A stretch of DNA of 64,000 nucleotides, taken from the NCBI GenBank assembly GCA_024234165.1, contig JACKOP010000001.1, positions 372,001-436,000 of the forward strand, in the 5' to 3' direction. Under the pieces are notes generated by a model, which was given only the letters and a program-made list of their open reading frames with translations, was not told where the DNA came from and did not search any database. Positions 34,131-41,763 of the stretch are shown here, one piece after another. This DNA is from Pseudomonadales bacterium. GTDB taxonomy: Bacteria > Pseudomonadota > Gammaproteobacteria > Pseudomonadales > UBA5518. Within the stretch, counting starts at the first letter, position 1. Every line of letters begins with the position of its first letter. Both the position numbers and the translations under genes were made by a program.

Positions 34131-35354
34131 TCAGGGAATCGTGCCGTCGCGCTTCAACTCTGCAATCTGCTCCCAGCCATAACCCAGTTCCAGCAGCAGC
34201 ATTTCGGTGTCGGCACCGTGCTCCGGTGCCGGTTTGCGCACGCATGAGTTCACACCATCGAAATCAGCCGGCCCTGCCGGCATGCGGACATTGCCATGCA
34301 CCGGATCATCGATCGCAATCCAGGCGTTGTTGAGCGCGGCCTGCGTGTCGTGGACGATCTCCTCGACCGTCTGTGCCTCGGCCCAGATCACACCTTCCGC
34401 ATCGAAGCGCACACCCCACTCGGCTCGGGTACGCGCCGTAAAGGCCTCATCGAGCAAGCCGACCAGGCCGGACGCATTGCGCATCCGGTTGGCGAACACA
34501 TCGTAGCGTGGATCATCGATCAGCTCGCTGCGACCGATCGCACGACACAATCCGGGCCAGTACGGATCCGGGGTATTCATCGTGAGATAGAAATCCAGTC
34601 CGTCTGCGGCACGGTAGACGTTATACAGCGCATTCAGCACCTGATCGCGCTGCGGATGACGGAAAACCGGAATGCCGCGCAACTGCCCCGCAATGTTCCA
34701 GGCCATCACATGAATGCCGGTTCGGTACAACGATACGTCGATCAGTGCGCCCTCACCGGTGCTGGCACGGCGAAACAACGCAGCCGCTATGGCACCTGTG
34801 CAGGCGAGCGCGGTCGACATGTCCCCCACGCCCGACGGCGGCACCGGAGGATCCGCACCCGGCTGCATCATCGACGTCATGAATCCGGACCGCGCCCAGA
34901 ATGCTCCGCTGTCGAAGCTCGGGCGATCGGCATCCGGACCGTACGCACCGTAGCCGGTGATGCGGCAATAGAGCAGCGATGGATGCGCGGCTCGCACGGT
35001 TTCGGCGTCCACACCGAGCTTCTGTGCGGCACTCGATTGCAGGTTCACGATCAGCACGTCGCTTTCCGAAAGCAGACGATCGAACAGTTCACGCCCGGCC
35101 CGGCGACGCAGATCGATTGCCATCGAGCGCTTGCCCCGATTCACCATCTGGAACCAGGGATTGCTGCCTTCCGGCATGCCAGGCTGCGTGATGCCGCGCA
35201 ACGGATCGCCACCAGGTGGTTCGATCTTGATCACGCTCGCGCCCCAGTCGGCAAGCAAGGTGCCTGCGGCCGGAGCCGCAACCCACATACCGAGTTCGAG
35301 TACGCGCACGCCCTGCAGCGGCTGGTTCATGGTCGATTCACACTGCTGCATCAT
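34131..35354 (-). CDS. CaiB/BaiF family (class III) CoA-transferase
   Basis: Moves CoA between carboxylic acids; 407 residues. The N-terminus has GVRVLELGMWVAAPAAGTLLADWGASVIKIEPP, the family's Rossmann-like opening, followed by WFQMVNRGKRSMAIDL. The catalytic aspartate is expected in RPSFDSGAFWARSGF. The ATG at 35354 overlaps the preceding SDR stop (ATGA); an ATG at 35330 is also in frame. In a degradation operon it would activate the substrate acid or recycle CoA without ATP. Confidence 0.92.
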   Translation of the reverse strand: MMQQCESTMNQPLQGVRVLELGMWVAAPAAGTLLADWGASVIKIEPPGGDPLRGITQPGMPEGSNPWFQMVNRGKRSMAIDLRRRAGRELFDRLLSESDVLIVNLQSSAAQKLGVDAETVRAAHPSLLYCRITGYGAYGPDADRPSFDSGAFWARSGFMTSMMQPGADPPVPPSGVGDMSTALACTGAIAAALFRRASTGEGALIDVSLYRTGIHVMAWNIAGQLRGIPVFRHPQRDQVLNALYNVYRAADGLDFYLTMNTPDPYWPGLCRAIGRSELIDDPRYDVFANRMRNASGLVGLLDEAFTARTRAEWGVRFDAEGVIWAEAQTVEEIVHDTQAALNNAWIAIDDPVHGNVRMPAGPADFDGVNSCVRKPAPEHGADTEMLLLELGYGWEQIAELKRDGTIP

Positions 35355-36172
35355 CTGCCGCCGGTCGGCAGGCCAAGCGCTACGAAGCTGCCATAGTCCG
35401 GTCCGCGCCGCAGGTGGTTGCCGCCGTCGATGCGGATCGTCTCGCCGGTGATCCAGCGCGCTTCGGGGCCGAGCAGGAAACGCACCAGCGCTGCCACATC
35501 CTCTGCGCGCCCGATGTCACCGAGCGGGGTGTTGTCGACGTAGGAACGGAAAACCGGACTGTCGCGCGGCACCACGGCCATCGCCTCGGTATCGATGAAA
35601 CCCGGCGCGACCGCGTTGAAGCGCAGGTTCACTGGTCCGTATTCGTCGGCGGCATTGCGCACCAGCGCCTCTATTCCCGCCTTCGCGATCGGGTAGGCGC
35701 CAAAATACGGATGCGGCAGGCTGCCGGCGAGCGATGACATCGCGATGAAGGCGCCGCCCCCGGCCCCAGCCAGTGCAGGCGCGGCGTGCTTGACACACAA
35801 TACCGTGCTCAACAGGTTCAGGTTCAGCACGCGCACGAATTCAGCGATGTCTCGCCGGTGATACGGTTCGAGCGTGCCGCCACCACCGGCGTTGGCAACG
35901 AAGCCGTGCAGAGAACCATGCTGCGCCACCGCCTGTGCGACCAGTCGTGCCACGTCATCCTCGACGGTCACATCGGCCACCTCGAAGTGCAGCCGCGCAC
36001 GCACCGAGGAATCCCCACGTGCAAGCTGCTCTGCAGCATCGTGCAGCCGTCGTTCGCTGCGTCCGCAGATCGTGACCATCGCACCATCGGCAAGCAGCCG
36101 TGCGGCGCAGGCCGCACCGATTCCTGCACTGCCGCCGGTCACGATGAACGACTGTCCTTCAACGCCTCGCAT
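35351..36172 (-). CDS. Short-chain dehydrogenase/reductase 1
   Basis: NAD(P)-dependent oxidoreductase of the classical SDR family, 273 residues. The cofactor motif is TGGSAGIG at about 12-19, followed by the NAGGGG segment; the catalytic Ser is in AMSSLAGS and the Tyr/Lys pair in YPIAKAG. The C-terminal half has FNAVAPGFIDTEAM and a SITGE-type end (WITGETIRIDGGNH). It may act as a 3-hydroxyacyl-CoA or hydroxysteroid dehydrogenase. It lies between SDR 2 and the CoA-transferase and overlaps the latter. Confidence 0.92.
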   Translation of the reverse strand: MRGVEGQSFIVTGGSAGIGAACAARLLADGAMVTICGRSERRLHDAAEQLARGDSSVRARLHFEVADVTVEDDVARLVAQAVAQHGSLHGFVANAGGGGTLEPYHRRDIAEFVRVLNLNLLSTVLCVKHAAPALAGAGGGAFIAMSSLAGSLPHPYFGAYPIAKAGIEALVRNAADEYGPVNLRFNAVAPGFIDTEAMAVVPRDSPVFRSYVDNTPLGDIGRAEDVAALVRFLLGPEARWITGETIRIDGGNHLRRGPDYGSFVALGLPTGGR

Positions 36173-36224
36173 CCTGTCTTCCTCGACGAGCAGTTGCCTT
36201 GTGCAGCGCCATCACGCCGTGCGA

Positions 36225-37172
36225 TCAGGCGATGAACTGCAGGAACACGCCCCAGTCGACCTTGCCCGGATACATGGCAGCCTCTTCGAGTGCGTGCTGC
36301 GGGATCTGGTAGCCTGCCGTGTCCATCGCCTCGGGGAAATGCGCCAATGCATCCTCGATGGTGAGCGGTGTTCCCTCCGGCTGCTGGTAGCCAGGCGTGG
36401 CACCCAGGAAAATACGCCGGAATCCGCCACCACCAACGCTGAAGATCTCGCCGTTGCACGGACATCGTTCGTGCGCAAGCAACGCGACCACGGGTGCAAC
36501 CGCCTCCGGCGGGAAGTAACGCTCCATCGCCGCGTCGACTTCCTCGCCCATGTGCACCGTCATGCGGCTGCGCGAGATCGGCATGATCACGTTGATGCGC
36601 AGATTGCGCTCCCTCATCTGCGCTGCCACCGCCGTGCCACGCGTCATGCCGATCACGGCACCCTTCGCCGCCGGGTAAGGCACGGCGCTGCCCATGCCGA
36701 AGAAGGAACCCGAGGCCACGTTGACGATCCGGCCGTAGTTGCGATCCCACATCTGACGCCACACCGCACGCATCAGATGGAAAGTCCCTCCTGCCGCACT
36801 GTAGAGATCGGTATGAAAGTTCTGGTCGCTGACCTGGTCGAGCGTACCCGTCGAAGTGACCACGCCGGCGTTGTTGACCAGGATATCGACCTGCCCCCAC
36901 AGATCCATCGCATGCTGCACGATCGCCGCCGCGGCCTTCGGTTCGGCCACCGAGTGCGGATCGGATTGGGCCATCCCACCTTCGGCGCGTATCTCCGCCG
37001 CAACCGCCTCGGCATATCCCGGGTCGGCCCCCTTGCCCATGGTGTCACCACCCAGGTCGTTTACCAACACGCGTGCACCACGCGCAGCAAGCAATTTTGC
37101 GTATGCCCGTCCCAGGCCACCTCCCGCACCGGTGACGATCGCCACCTTTCCATCGAATCGCAACTGCTCCAT
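36225..37172 (-). CDS. Short-chain dehydrogenase/reductase 2 (MFE-2/17beta-HSD4-like)
   Basis: SDR of 315 residues with TGAGGGLGRAYAKLLAARGA at the start, VNDLGG after the second strand, VNNAGVV, a Ser in ASGSFFG and YPAAK as catalytic Tyr/Lys. The wording at the cofactor site is that of the dehydrogenase part of multifunctional enzyme type 2, which oxidises (3R)-hydroxyacyl-CoA. About 60 extra residues follow the usual SDR end, of which the last part (PGKVDWGVFLQFIA) is also seen in relatives by memory only. GAGGAG-like sequence precedes the ATG. Confidence 0.9.
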   Translation of the reverse strand: MEQLRFDGKVAIVTGAGGGLGRAYAKLLAARGARVLVNDLGGDTMGKGADPGYAEAVAAEIRAEGGMAQSDPHSVAEPKAAAAIVQHAMDLWGQVDILVNNAGVVTSTGTLDQVSDQNFHTDLYSAAGGTFHLMRAVWRQMWDRNYGRIVNVASGSFFGMGSAVPYPAAKGAVIGMTRGTAVAAQMRERNLRINVIMPISRSRMTVHMGEEVDAAMERYFPPEAVAPVVALLAHERCPCNGEIFSVGGGGFRRIFLGATPGYQQPEGTPLTIEDALAHFPEAMDTAGYQIPQHALEEAAMYPGKVDWGVFLQFIA

Positions 37173-37224
37173 CGTCGATCTCCTCTGATTGTCTTATGAA
37201 AACGGAATCCCGCTGCGGGTGGTA

Positions 37225-38082
37225 TCAGAAACTGTAGTCAGGCAGTGCAGTGAGGCCGTCGAGGCTCATCACGCCATTCATCCCGAGTTCCCGCAGCAAC
37301 TCCAGACTGAGCGTGATCCGCCCGGACAGCTCGCCTGCCGGCCGCGTGGAAAGCGCGAGTGCGGCTTCCGCCATCGCCTCCAGCGGCTCGTAATGCGCCA
37401 CCGCGTCGATCACGCCAAGCTCGACCGCACCTTCGCTGGCGACCGCCTCGACCGGCGCCAGCGTATTGACCGCGATATGGTACGGCGCGAGTTCGACCGC
37501 CAGTCCGGCAGTGAGCCGCTGCAGGGCAGCCTTGGTCGATCCGTAAACCGTCGGTCCCATCTTCAGGTTGAAGCCAATGTAACGCTCGTTGAAATCATAC
37601 GGCGCAGGATGCGGCAGGTCAGCAGTCGCACTCGAGAGATTCACCACCCAGCCGCCGCCGCGCGCCTTCATGGCCTCCAGACACTGTTGCGTGAGATCGA
37701 GCGGTGTCACCACGTTGATCTCCCACGCGAGACGCAGGTTGCGCATATCCTGCTGGTGCGCCGGAACATAGCGCCCCCAGGCAGCGTTGTTGACCAGCAC
37801 ATCGACACCACCAAAGGCCGCGACCGTCTGCGGCACGATGCGCTTGCGATCTTCTTCGCTGGAGAGGTCGGCTGCAATACACACGCACTCACTACCCTGC
37901 GCGCGGATCCACGCCGCAACCTCGTTCAGCGAGCCGGGGAGCCTGCTGTCGCCCTCTTCCACCGTGCGCGCCACCAGCGCCACCCGGGCGCCCTCGGCCG
38001 CGAAGCGCTTCGCGATCCCCGCGCCGATACCGCGACTGGCACCGGTGACTATGACGACCTTGCCTGCGAGTTTCCCCACCAT
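37225..38082 (-). CDS. Short-chain dehydrogenase/reductase 3
   Basis: Classical SDR, 285 residues from the ATG at 38082 (AAGGAGAGC upstream). It has TGASRGIGAGIAKRFAAEGA, the NNAAW segment, a Ser in VNLSSATAD and YGSTKAA. An insert (HPAPYDFNERYIGFNLKMG) sits between the catalytic Ser and Tyr, which is unusual in length and would shape a large substrate pocket. The frame is open to 38634, but the upstream part lies in the DUF1214 gene and is not related to SDRs. It is 29 bases after that gene. Confidence 0.9.
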   Translation of the reverse strand: MVGKLAGKVVIVTGASRGIGAGIAKRFAAEGARVALVARTVEEGDSRLPGSLNEVAAWIRAQGSECVCIAADLSSEEDRKRIVPQTVAAFGGVDVLVNNAAWGRYVPAHQQDMRNLRLAWEINVVTPLDLTQQCLEAMKARGGGWVVNLSSATADLPHPAPYDFNERYIGFNLKMGPTVYGSTKAALQRLTAGLAVELAPYHIAVNTLAPVEAVASEGAVELGVIDAVAHYEPLEAMAEAALALSTRPAGELSGRITLSLELLRELGMNGVMSLDGLTALPDYSF

Positions 38083-38111
38083 GTCCTTTGCTCTCCTTTT
38101 ACAAATCGATG

Positions 38112-39509
38112 TCAGTGCTGGCGATAACGCCGTTGTACGTGCTCCTGACGGATCGCTATCTGGTGCCGCCGCTCCTCGGCTGTGACACGAACCGTCCCGG
38201 CCGGCAGATACTGCATGATCTCGCCGAACCGGACCTTCGTCGCACTGGCCCACGGCAGATCCTGCTGCGGACGCACCGAATAGGCCCAGCGCACCGTCAT
38301 ATAGCCCTCCGGATGCCCCGTCGTATCCACCCAGTTCGCAACCCCTGGATCGTCGTGTGCGATCACGTAGCGGATCACATTGTCGCGGTCGCGGTGCGCC
38401 TGCACACCGTTCAGGCTGCTCTGGCAGTTCGCGAAGTCGAGCGACTCGCCCCACATGTTGCCAAGGCTGAAGCCTATATAGTCCGGCTCGATCGGTTGAT
38501 GCAGTTCGACGATCATCGCTTCGTCCGCCGCCAGTTCGAAAATGCCGCCACTGTAGATATTGGTTGCCATGCCGCCGGCAGTCGCCAGCGACGCCGCATT
38601 CGGTTTGTTGAAACCGTTGCGCGGCATGAAGCACTGGCCATCACCGTTCATGTCACCGTAGGCCTCGCAGGTCACGGCGTAGAACTCGTTCCAGAAGTGC
38701 ACCTGGTTGCGCGTCAGCCGCCCGATCTCCTCCATCTGGCGTACTGCGTCCGCGGGCGTATACGCCGGCATCGGACGTCCGAGCCGATCACTGCGGTAGA
38801 TGAACAGATCGAGCAGATCCTCGTGCTCCCAGTCGCAGAAAAGTTCGCGCAACACCACGAACCGTGCCACGTACACCTGCTGCTGCGTGCTACCGTCGGG
38901 CAGGGTTCGGCTGCGTTCGGTGCGCGTGTGCATGAAGTTGCCGGTGTGCCCTGCGGGGCGCTCCGGCGCAAGCAGGATCTCGAAGCTTCCATCCTGCTCG
39001 ACCTGCAGCTTCGGGCTGTCGAGCACGGCGCAATTCGCGCGCGTGCCCGGGCGCAACTCGGCGATGTTGCCGGTATCACCGGAATAGCCACTCGGCGCCT
39101 CGAAGATCACGTAGTGCGGAGCCTTGCGTGCTCCCTTGACGGCAGGCTCACCCCGCCAGTGCCGGGCATCGGCGGCACGACCACGGATCACGTAGCTGTG
39201 GTTGCCGTCGATCGGCGCCGCAAGATAGATCGCATCGGCATTGTCGATCGTCGAGCGGTTCAGTGGCTGGATCGCGCGTACGAAGTACGGAAACTCGGGC
39301 GTGGGGCCCAGAGTACGGGCCAGCGACCCATACAGAAAACCCAGCACGTAGCGATAACCTTCGGCAAGGTTGCGCTCCCCCAGAGGCGGCGGCCAGCGCT
39401 GCGGATCGTCGATCGCCTCGCGCGTCTCGACGAGCTGTTCGAGCAGACGATCCCACGCCGCCCGCAACTGCAGTGCTGCCGTCCGCGTGCGCTCCGACTC
39501 ATTGCTCAT
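38112..39509 (-). CDS. DUF1214-domain protein
   Basis: A 465-residue protein of unknown biochemical function. The C-terminal third (NATNIYSGGIFELAADEAM region to YMTVRWAYSVRPQ) matches the DUF1214 pattern, a beta-sandwich often encoded in steroid, terpenoid or hydrocarbon gene clusters. There is no signal peptide or membrane segment. A GGGAGG site stands ten bases before the ATG at 39509. It is placed between an LLM monooxygenase and three SDRs, 30 bases after the former, so a role with the same substrate is likely. Confidence 0.78.
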   Translation of the reverse strand: MSNESERTRTAALQLRAAWDRLLEQLVETREAIDDPQRWPPPLGERNLAEGYRYVLGFLYGSLARTLGPTPEFPYFVRAIQPLNRSTIDNADAIYLAAPIDGNHSYVIRGRAADARHWRGEPAVKGARKAPHYVIFEAPSGYSGDTGNIAELRPGTRANCAVLDSPKLQVEQDGSFEILLAPERPAGHTGNFMHTRTERSRTLPDGSTQQQVYVARFVVLRELFCDWEHEDLLDLFIYRSDRLGRPMPAYTPADAVRQMEEIGRLTRNQVHFWNEFYAVTCEAYGDMNGDGQCFMPRNGFNKPNAASLATAGGMATNIYSGGIFELAADEAMIVELHQPIEPDYIGFSLGNMWGESLDFANCQSSLNGVQAHRDRDNVIRYVIAHDDPGVANWVDTTGHPEGYMTVRWAYSVRPQQDLPWASATKVRFGEIMQYLPAGTVRVTAEERRHQIAIRQEHVQRRYRQH

Positions 39510-39539
39510 GCGGCATGACCTCCCTCGAATTGAATTCAC

Positions 39540-40514
39540 TCACGGCAGATACGGCAACACCCGCGTTTCGAACAGCCGCAGCATCCGCCACGCCTCGTGG
39601 ATCGGGATGCCTCCCATCAGCGGGTTCAGCAGCAGCAGCCCGCGCGAGCCGAGCCGTTCACCGAGCGCGATCGCCTCATCCACGGTCAACACGCGGTAGG
39701 CCGGGTTTGCACGCGCCTGCTCGGGACTGACCCCTCCCCGGTACGGACCACGCGCCTCGCCGAAACCCTCCACCGTGAACTGTACGTATTCCTCGATCTG
39801 GCCAAGCACATGGGGCATCAGCATGCGCCAGGCTGCCTCGACGTCTTCGGCCACCCAGAGAAACACCGGCCCAAGCGCCTGCGCAGGTCCCGGATCCGGC
39901 TTGCCGAGCGCCAGACATTCCTTGCGGTAAGGTTCCCACAGGGCCGCATCGTGCGGGGTGGCAAAACCATCTGCCATGCGTGCAGCGCGCCTGGCCGTCG
40001 CGGCACTGCCACCCCCGAGGAAGATCCGTGGCAGCGGATCCGGCACCGGCCGGATGCAGAGGCTCCGGCCCTCGTATTCGAAGGATTCACCGGTCCAGGC
40101 GCTGCGCAGGAACGCGATCGTATCGCCAACGGTCTGCCAGCGATCATCCAGGCGAGTTCCGTACATAGCGCACTCGCGCTGGCGGTAACCACCACCGATT
40201 GCAATATCGAAGCGCCCGCGCGACACCAGTGACAGAACCGCCGTGTCTTCCGCCAGCCGCACCGGGTTGTAGAACGGTGCCAGCAACACGTTCGGCCGCA
40301 TGCGGATGCGCCGAGTGCGCCCTGCCACCGCAGCGCAACTCACCAGCGGAGACGGGTTGTAACCACTCACGGAGGCGTGATGCTCACCGAAATTCGCATA
40401 GGCGAAGCCCAGATCGTCCGCCCACGTGCAGACATCGAGCATCGCAGGGTGCAGGTCTCGATGTGGCGTGGCGCCCGCCGGCGAACGCAATTCGAACGCA
40501 AGATGCAGTTCCAT
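39540..40514 (-). CDS. LLM-class flavin-dependent monooxygenase
   Basis: Luciferase-like TIM-barrel monooxygenase of 324 residues that would use FMNH2 or F420H2. The N-terminal MELHLAFELRSP, ADDLGFAYANFGEHH, RIRMRPNVLLAPFYNPVRLAEDTAVL and GRFDIAIGGGYRQREC are typical. The C-terminal part GLLLLNPLMGGIPIHEA closes the barrel. It leads the eight-gene leftward block and is divergent from the LysR gene. Its ribosome site is duplicated (see 40515-40534). Oxygenation of the substrate or its CoA ester is a plausible first step of the block. Confidence 0.9.
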   Translation of the reverse strand: MELHLAFELRSPAGATPHRDLHPAMLDVCTWADDLGFAYANFGEHHASVSGYNPSPLVSCAAVAGRTRRIRMRPNVLLAPFYNPVRLAEDTAVLSLVSRGRFDIAIGGGYRQRECAMYGTRLDDRWQTVGDTIAFLRSAWTGESFEYEGRSLCIRPVPDPLPRIFLGGGSAATARRAARMADGFATPHDAALWEPYRKECLALGKPDPGPAQALGPVFLWVAEDVEAAWRMLMPHVLGQIEEYVQFTVEGFGEARGPYRGGVSPEQARANPAYRVLTVDEAIALGERLGSRGLLLLNPLMGGIPIHEAWRMLRLFETRVLPYLP

Positions 40515-40534
40515 TTGGCTCTCCTTGGCTCTCC
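40515..40534 (-). promoter_or_regulatory. Tandemly duplicated ribosome binding site
   Basis: On the minus strand the ten bases GGAGAGCCAA occur twice in direct succession, and the second copy ends exactly at the ATG of the LLM monooxygenase gene. Both copies contain a GGAG Shine-Dalgarno core, at about 6 and 16 bases before the start. The duplication is exact; its effect on translation is unknown. Confidence 0.7.
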
Positions 40535-40654
40535 GCTTCGTCCTACGGGATCGACATCGGCAAGGTACAAGAGCTCGCTGTACCCGATGACGACCACGGC
40601 ACTCTACAAGGCTGGTATATGATTGAACAAATACATTCTTTTCATGCTAACGAT

Positions 40655-41614
40655 ATGGACCGAATCAATATCAGACGGGGCGATCTGCATCTGCTCGTCG
40701 TGTTCGACGCGATCTACCGCGAAGGCACCGTGACGCGCGCGAGCGACCGATTGCACGTCACACAATCGACTTTGAGCCACTCCCTGCGCCGCTTGCGTGA
40801 GCTGTTCGACGATCCGCTGTTCGAGCGCCAGGGCAATGTGATGTCACCGACCGCAAAGGCACGCAGCCTGATCAAGCCGATCCAGGCTGGGCTGGAGATG
40901 CTCGAGAGTTCGGTGAACGAGATCGTGCCTTCGCAACCCCGACGTGCTCGCCAGAAGCTCACGATCGGTATCGACAATACCGAAGTCGCCAGCTTCCTGC
41001 CGGAGCTCATCGCTCGCCAGGATGCTGATTCGGATTACGACATCACGATCGCGCACTACGATCCGGGCCAGTTCGAGACACGCCTCGTGACCGGCAGGTT
41101 CGACGCGGTGCTGCAGCCGCTGGCATCGCACTCCGAACATATACGCCGTGTACTGCTGACCCGTCAGGGTCTCGCCATCGCCGCACGCCACGACCATCCT
41201 GCAGTCGTCGACGGCGAGATCAGCTTCGATGCGTATATGCGCCAGCGCCATGTGTTGATCTCACCGGGCAGTGCGCCGTGGAGCCTGGTCGATGCGGCGT
41301 TCCGCGAAGCACGGCTGAAGCGCGAGATCCAGGTGCGCTGCCTGGACTACTGGACTGCATGCCGGATCGTCGCATTGACCGATTGTCTGCTGACCGCGAC
41401 ACAGGCCACGATCACGCGTGTTGCCGCCAGCTTCCCGGAACTGCAGGTATGTCCGCCACCCACGGAACTGCAGATGGAACCACAGGATGTCTACCTCTTC
41501 TGGCACGCAGCACGCGACAACGACCCAGCGAACCGCTGGCTGCGCGAGAGCCTGCTGACGATATTCGAGGAGCGGCAACGCCAGGCTCCATCGAAATCAT
41601 CGATTTACTCTTGA
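40655..41614 (+). CDS. LysR-family transcriptional regulator
   Basis: DNA-binding activator or repressor of 319 residues. The N-terminal winged helix reads LHLLVVFDAIYREGTVTRASDRLHVTQSTLSHSLRRLRELF and is close to the NodD/PcpR-like group. The effector domain follows (KLTIGIDNTEVASFLPELIA, ISPGSAPWSLVDAAF). ATG 40655 gives the usual distance to the helix-turn-helix; ATG 40619, with AAGG upstream, would add 12 residues. It lies between the divergent LLM operon and TonB receptor 2, and a T-N11-A palindrome stands just after its stop, so both flanking units are likely targets. Confidence 0.9.
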   Translation: MDRINIRRGDLHLLVVFDAIYREGTVTRASDRLHVTQSTLSHSLRRLRELFDDPLFERQGNVMSPTAKARSLIKPIQAGLEMLESSVNEIVPSQPRRARQKLTIGIDNTEVASFLPELIARQDADSDYDITIAHYDPGQFETRLVTGRFDAVLQPLASHSEHIRRVLLTRQGLAIAARHDHPAVVDGEISFDAYMRQRHVLISPGSAPWSLVDAAFREARLKREIQVRCLDYWTACRIVALTDCLLTATQATITRVAASFPELQVCPPPTELQMEPQDVYLFWHAARDNDPANRWLRESLLTIFEERQRQAPSKSSIYS

Positions 41615-41615
41615 T

Positions 41616-41632
41616 GCAAATATCTCATTTGC
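41616..41632. promoter_or_regulatory. Palindrome GCAAAT-N5-ATTTGC, candidate LysR site
   Basis: The two arms are perfect and the site contains the T-N11-A pattern of LysR-type regulators (T at 41615, A at 41627). It sits two bases after the lysR stop and about 130 bases before TonB receptor 2. It is AT-rich in a GC-rich region. This would be a natural place for the neighbouring LysR protein to act on the receptor promoter. Confidence 0.5.
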
Positions 41633-41763
41633 TCGATTGTCCAGCCCCCCGCTAACTTCCCATAGTGCTCGAACGCCGTCGGGTTCGTGGCGACCCGCGA
41701 TCAGCACAGCCGCTCTCGCAAGGCCTTACAACAACGACCGGAACACCGAAGAGGAGTCGCACC

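Noticed and set aside
40535..40654. A second LysR half-site resembling CAAATA in the LLM/lysR gap
   Set aside because: Only a partial match (CAAATAC) without symmetry; not enough to list.
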